51,184 nucleotides of DNA from the IMG/VR virus record IMGVR_UViG_3300046724_000096, positions 1 to 51,184 of that record; one strand, written 5' to 3'. Position 1 is the first letter of the stretch. Each line of letters opens with the position of its first letter. The notes under the pieces were generated by a model. It was not told the DNA's origin. It saw only the letters and a list, made by a program, of their open reading frames with translations, and ran no database searches. Below, piece after piece: positions 48,516 to 51,184 of this stretch. A program made the position numbers and the translations under genes. This stretch comes from a virus.

Positions 48516-48695
48516 ATGACAGAAACGAGAACGTGCGCTGATTGTGGAGCAATGGCGGTGAGACAAATTGGTTCCGATTGGAAGTGTGAACCCTGCGTTG
48601 AGGCGACATACGACTACGCCGTCAAGCATGTGCTCGACGAACCTTGCGATCATGCCGAGATCACGTGCTTTGATTGCTGGATCACAGGAAACTAA
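48516..48695 (+). CDS. Small multi-Cys zinc protein
   Basis: A 59-residue protein from ATG 48516 with a GGAGG SD. CADCGAMAVRQIGSDWKCEPC (two Cx2C pairs) and CDHAEITCFDCW give up to two zinc sites. First of a run of ten small co-directional genes. Function unknown. Confidence 0.7.
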   Translation: MTETRTCADCGAMAVRQIGSDWKCEPCVEATYDYAVKHVLDEPCDHAEITCFDCWITGN

Positions 48696-48717
48696 CCGAG
48701 GTATGGAGGCTACGACA

Positions 48718-48966
48718 ATGACAAAGACAGAATGCAAGCATGACAACGTTTCAGAGTATTTCGAATTGTGCGACGACTGCGGGAAGGATTTATCCGACCT
48801 GCTGGCAATGAACGACATGAGCTCGCCATGGTTTGACTATTCCTTCCGCGCATTCAATCCAGAACGGCGCCTTGAGGGATTGCTTGAATTCAATTGGGAA
48901 GGTTACGCGAAGACGGGGCAAGCGATCAGCCGAACGCACGTTATCAGCGCGTCGTTTGAGTTTTAA
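48718..48966 (+). CDS. Small Cys-containing hypothetical protein
   Basis: An 82-residue protein from ATG 48718 (SD GGAGG). CKHDNVSEYFELCDDCGKDL is a likely zinc site like the previous gene's. The rest is acidic and aromatic. An ATG at 48703 is an alternative start. Confidence 0.65.
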   Translation: MTKTECKHDNVSEYFELCDDCGKDLSDLLAMNDMSSPWFDYSFRAFNPERRLEGLLEFNWEGYAKTGQAISRTHVISASFEF

Positions 48967-49007
48967 CCATGAGAGTCCAACACTACCAACACAAGGAGAA
49001 TGTGACC

Positions 49008-49205
49008 ATGAAGAGCACGAAGGTTGTCATTACATTAACCCAGGAAGATTACGACACGAAAGACCTGCAGAGCATGATACGGAGTGCCGTCGAGAAGGCG
49101 GGATGCTTTGTTGTGGAGTCAGTCGAGGTGAGTTACGACTACGCCGAGATCCGAAATGTTAACCCAAGCGGCCGAGCGCCGTTTCGTTGGCACGTTTCGA
49201 GGTAA
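49008..49205 (+). CDS. Small hypothetical protein
   Basis: A 65-residue alpha-beta protein (MKSTKVVITLTQEDYDTKDL; SMIRSAVEKAGCFVVESVEV; SYDYAEIRN) with an AGGAG SD. Strand-helix-strand pattern as in small ferredoxin-like folds. Function unknown. Confidence 0.65.
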   Translation: MKSTKVVITLTQEDYDTKDLQSMIRSAVEKAGCFVVESVEVSYDYAEIRNVNPSGRAPFRWHVSR

Positions 49206-49209
49206 CCCG

Positions 49210-49458
49210 ATGACCGAAGCACGAGCCCACCAACGAGCCTACGTTGTGACCCAGCGATTTATGAGCACGACGTTCTACTTGACGATTGATTTGTTGCCCA
49301 CGGACATCCTGGAACGCGCAGGACAGCACAGCGAACCAGGTGCCCAGTGGATAGCCAGAAACGAGAACCGAAATCCGGCATGGTCCCCAGCAATGCAGAA
49401 GTGGACCGTCCGGGAATTCAAACCCGCCTGCTACGAAGCCGGCGAACGACAGGAGTAA
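49210..49458 (+). CDS. Small hypothetical protein
   Basis: An 82-residue protein from ATG 49210, five bases after the previous stop. MTEARAHQRAYVVTQRFMST, then PAWSPAMQKWTVREFKPACY. Mixed strand/helix; no motif recognised. Confidence 0.5.
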   Translation: MTEARAHQRAYVVTQRFMSTTFYLTIDLLPTDILERAGQHSEPGAQWIARNENRNPAWSPAMQKWTVREFKPACYEAGERQE

Positions 49459-49463
49459 AGACT

Positions 49464-49604
49464 ATGAAATTCGACCCACGAACCACGACAAGTGAACGCT
49501 TGAAACTCGCGCTGGAGCGCATCGCCGAGGTTGAAGAAGAAAACGCCCAATTGAAACTGATCCTCGAAGCACGGGAAGAAATGCGCGTCATTGATTCCGA
49601 ATAG
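49464..49604 (+). CDS. 46-aa coiled-coil protein
   Basis: MKFDPRTTTSERLKLALERI, then a leucine-zipper-like helix (AEVEEENAQLKLILEAREEM). SD AGGAG. Could dimerise. Function unknown. Confidence 0.6.
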   Translation: MKFDPRTTTSERLKLALERIAEVEEENAQLKLILEAREEMRVIDSE

Positions 49605-49607
49605 CTC

Positions 49608-49678
49608 CCCCCGCACCCCGCGAAGCGATCCGATGTCAGATTCGGCGCGGGGCTTTAGACCAGCAGAAGGAGAAGACC
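49608..49678 (+). repeat. Hairpin-plus-SD leader, copy 1
   Basis: CCCCGC and GCGGGGC can pair; then CTTTAGACCAGCAGAAGGAGAAGA leads to the next ATG. Copy 2 is at 50161-50220 with the same order and the same AGACCAGCAGAAGGAGAAGA end. Confidence 0.65.
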
Positions 49679-49927
49679 ATGACACCAGATGACCAAATTC
49701 CATTCGTGAACGGGTTAATTGAGAACGTTCGGAAAGAGATCGTGCAGCGCATCGAAACACGCGGCATACCGGAAACGTGGGACGGTATTGAGTTACGCGA
49801 ATTGATTGCGGATTACTTTGACCAGTGCCGCCATTTGACGAGCAAAGGTAATAGCGACCGCGCCAAGGGCCACCAAGTACGTCGCCGAGCGTATAAAAAC
49901 GAAGTCTTGATTAGGGGACTTTTATGA
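49679..49927 (+). CDS. Small helical hypothetical protein
   Basis: An 82-residue protein: DQIPFVNGLIENVRKEIVQR, IELRELIADYFDQCRHLTSK, basic tail. SD AAGGAG inside repeat copy 1. Stop overlaps a short ORF (ATGA). Function unknown. Confidence 0.65.
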   Translation: MTPDDQIPFVNGLIENVRKEIVQRIETRGIPETWDGIELRELIADYFDQCRHLTSKGNSDRAKGHQVRRRAYKNEVLIRGLL

Positions 49928-49980
49928 CACTCGACCGCGCCCACTCAGTCGCCCACGAACGCCTTCAGCGAGGTTTATAA
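49924..49980 (+). CDS. Bridging mini-ORF, 18 aa
   Basis: MTLDRAHSVAHERLQRGL from an ATGA overlap; its TAA directly abuts the next ATG. It includes the CGAGG SD-like bases of the next gene. Confidence 0.4.
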   Translation: MTLDRAHSVAHERLQRGL

Positions 49981-50160
49981 ATGCGCTACATACTCAAATG
50001 CCGCGTATGTGGTTCGACTTGGAGCGTACGCGGCTCTTACGATCCAAGCGTGAACGCGCTAGAACTGAACGACGACGACGACAACGGATGGTTAGACGCT
50101 TGCGAGCATAGCGGAGAGTACGACGTGATTGAAGAGGAACCACTAGACGACGATTTTTAA
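49981..50160 (+). CDS. 59-aa acidic zinc-ribbon-like protein
   Basis: MRYILKCRVCGSTWSVRGSY, then a run of acidic residues (LNDDDDNGWLDACEHSGEYD). CRVCG plus C-H near residue 43 suggest a zinc site. Acidic end (EEEPLDDDF). DNA mimicry is conceivable for such an acidic protein but not shown. Confidence 0.6.
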   Translation: MRYILKCRVCGSTWSVRGSYDPSVNALELNDDDDNGWLDACEHSGEYDVIEEEPLDDDF

Positions 50161-50220
50161 CCCCGCACCACGCAACCGCGCTCACCCGCGGCCGGGGCTT
50201 CAGACCAGCAGAAGGAGAAG
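50161..50220 (+). repeat. Hairpin-plus-SD leader, copy 2
   Basis: CCCCGC and CCGGGGC can pair, then TTCAGACCAGCAGAAGGAGAAG. Its 3' half is nearly identical to copy 1 (49608-49678). Confidence 0.65.
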
Positions 50221-50760
50221 ATGAACATGGGATACCAACGCGAACGAGACGAATTTATTGTGAAGGCGAGCGCCGAAGGCTTGAGCTTGCCAGTGATCCA
50301 CAAACTTCTACGGTATGCCTCGACATTGCAGCGGCTCGCCGTGGCTCAGTGTAATGGCGACTGGCCGTATGAGAACGGCACGCCAGAGCGCAAGGTCAAG
50401 GCCTGCCCGAACTGCGAAGGCTTATGGGTTAAATCGTGCTTCGTGGCTTCAGAGGAGATCTACGCAACTCCAGGCAGCAAGTGGAGTGACCACGCCGAGC
50501 GATTTCACGCCAGGAACACCAAGGAGCGGCAGATCGTGAAGATATGCCCCGACTGCCGGACTCAAGAGATCGTGAAGGCATTGTGCGGAGAGGCCATTTA
50601 TTCACTGGATAGCCCTCTACACCATAACCCGAACCGCGTTACGCCGGTATTCGGCGGAGATCCACGCGGAGCCGTGCTGCGGCTGAGTACGCCGAATTAC
50701 CCGTATTCGGACAATGGCGCGAACGGTTACGGCCTCTACGTTCCAGCGAGGGAGCGATAA
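50221..50760 (+). CDS. Zinc-finger hypothetical protein
   Basis: A 179-residue protein. An N-terminal helical part (SLPVIHKLLRYASTLQRLAV then AQCNGDWP) precedes CPNCEGLWVKSC and CPDCRTQEIVKALC, two Cys clusters making zinc sites. The C-terminal part is Pro/Gly-rich. The ASTLQRLAxxQCNGDWP signature is familiar from phage and plasmid proteins of unknown role. ATG 50227 has better SD spacing than ATG 50221. Confidence 0.7.
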   Translation: MNMGYQRERDEFIVKASAEGLSLPVIHKLLRYASTLQRLAVAQCNGDWPYENGTPERKVKACPNCEGLWVKSCFVASEEIYATPGSKWSDHAERFHARNTKERQIVKICPDCRTQEIVKALCGEAIYSLDSPLHHNPNRVTPVFGGDPRGAVLRLSTPNYPYSDNGANGYGLYVPARER

Positions 50761-50763
50761 CCA

Positions 50764-50952
50764 ATGAAAACTCAACAAGAAGTCCGGCAAGCCTTTTGGG
50801 AGCAGTTCGGCGACTTGTTTCCGGAGGCCAAGCGCACCAAAGGACAGAACGACCAATCGACCGATGTGCGAGTGTGTTTTGTTGATTTCGTAGACTATCT
50901 GCAAAAGTCGGGCGAGATCAGCGAGAAACTCGCTTCCCGGGTGACGCTATGA
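50764..50952 (+). CDS. Small conserved phage protein
   Basis: A 62-residue protein: MKTQQEVRQAFWEQFGDLFP, then KGQNDQSTDVRVCFVDFVDY and SGEISEKLASRVTL. The pattern QNDxxTDxRxxFVDFVDxL...GxIS..LA is familiar from phage early regions. Function unknown. Stop overlaps the next ATG. Confidence 0.7.
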   Translation: MKTQQEVRQAFWEQFGDLFPEAKRTKGQNDQSTDVRVCFVDFVDYLQKSGEISEKLASRVTL

Positions 50953-51184
50953 CCTGCACCTGGAACCCCGACGAGAAGCCCCAGGACGACACCGAAACCG
51001 GGACGGCCTACGGGCCGTCTTTGGACCGAATCGAGTCTATAAACGAACGCGGCAAGGAAAATCGGCCAGTTTTGGCACAGGATCACGCCGAAGCCATGAA
51101 TCACGTCGCCGGCGGCCGGAGCTGGCAGTCTTTGAAAGAGTCGAAAGAATTCGACGTGCAGCGGTTGAACCTGAGCCCGCTATT
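50949..51184 (+). CDS. N-terminal part of a gene cut by the window end
   Basis: ATG 50949 overlaps the previous stop (ATGA) and the frame stays open to the end: MTCTWNPDEKPQDDTETGTA, later RGKENRPVLAQDHAEAMNHV. Hydrophilic; no domain can be named from 78 residues. Confidence 0.55.
   Translation, partial: MTCTWNPDEKPQDDTETGTAYGPSLDRIESINERGKENRPVLAQDHAEAMNHVAGGRSWQSLKESKEFDVQRLNLSPL

Noticed and set aside
1-51184. CRISPR array, diversity-generating retroelement or anti-phage defence island
   Set aside because: No regular spaced repeats, no reverse transcriptase and no recognised defence genes apart from the two orphan methyltransferases.

Overview
The window looks like most of the genome of an uncultivated tailed phage with P22-like (podovirus) morphogenesis. 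Diagnostic genes are a P22-type portal, a P22-type coat protein, an acidic scaffold, gp4-like and gp10-like tail factors, ejection-type internal proteins, beta-helix tail fibres and a large terminase. Both ends appear to be open: a gene tail lies at the left edge and a truncated gene at the right. Lipobox and Sec signals, plus a holin/transglycosylase/spanin-like set, fit a Gram-negative host. The host phylum cannot be read from the sequence.

Layout. (1) 1-1945, plus strand: a chain of small overlapping genes ending in a RusA-type Holliday-junction nuclease. (2) 1998-37295, minus strand: the late operon, read right to left. In transcription order it holds: zinc ribbon, small beta protein, GroES-like co-chaperonin, Cys-rich peptide, candidate small terminase, zinc protein, small protein, a coat-like chimeric protein, a structured RNA with terminator, a large terminase split into ATPase and nuclease ORFs, a secreted HELIH protein, small proteins, portal, tRNA-Thr, scaffold, coat, tail and lysis genes, fibres and internal virion proteins. 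(3) 37377-46185, plus strand: early and accessory genes, namely a C2H2 protein, replication-like proteins, two DNA methyltransferases, an HNH nuclease, a lipoprotein, an ABA-sandwich-like protein and a GT-C-like membrane protein. (4) 46186-47780: a gene-poor stretch with strong RNA folds and palindromes. (5) 47781-51184, plus strand: a small serine recombinase and a run of small zinc-ribbon or coiled-coil proteins.

Expression is tightly coupled. Almost every junction is ATGA, GTGA, TTGA, TAATG or TAGTG. The two main operons diverge from 37296-37376, where two sigma70-like promoters share overlapping -35 boxes.

The most unusual points are: seven tail/virion-module proteins that begin with clear Sec signal peptides; a second coat-like protein that lacks the central part of the coat and carries an unrelated N-terminal domain; a terminase split at a TTGA stop/start; tiny bridging ORFs (8-18 codons) linking genes, three of which share an MTE-L start; and two candidate structured RNAs besides a tRNA-like fold.
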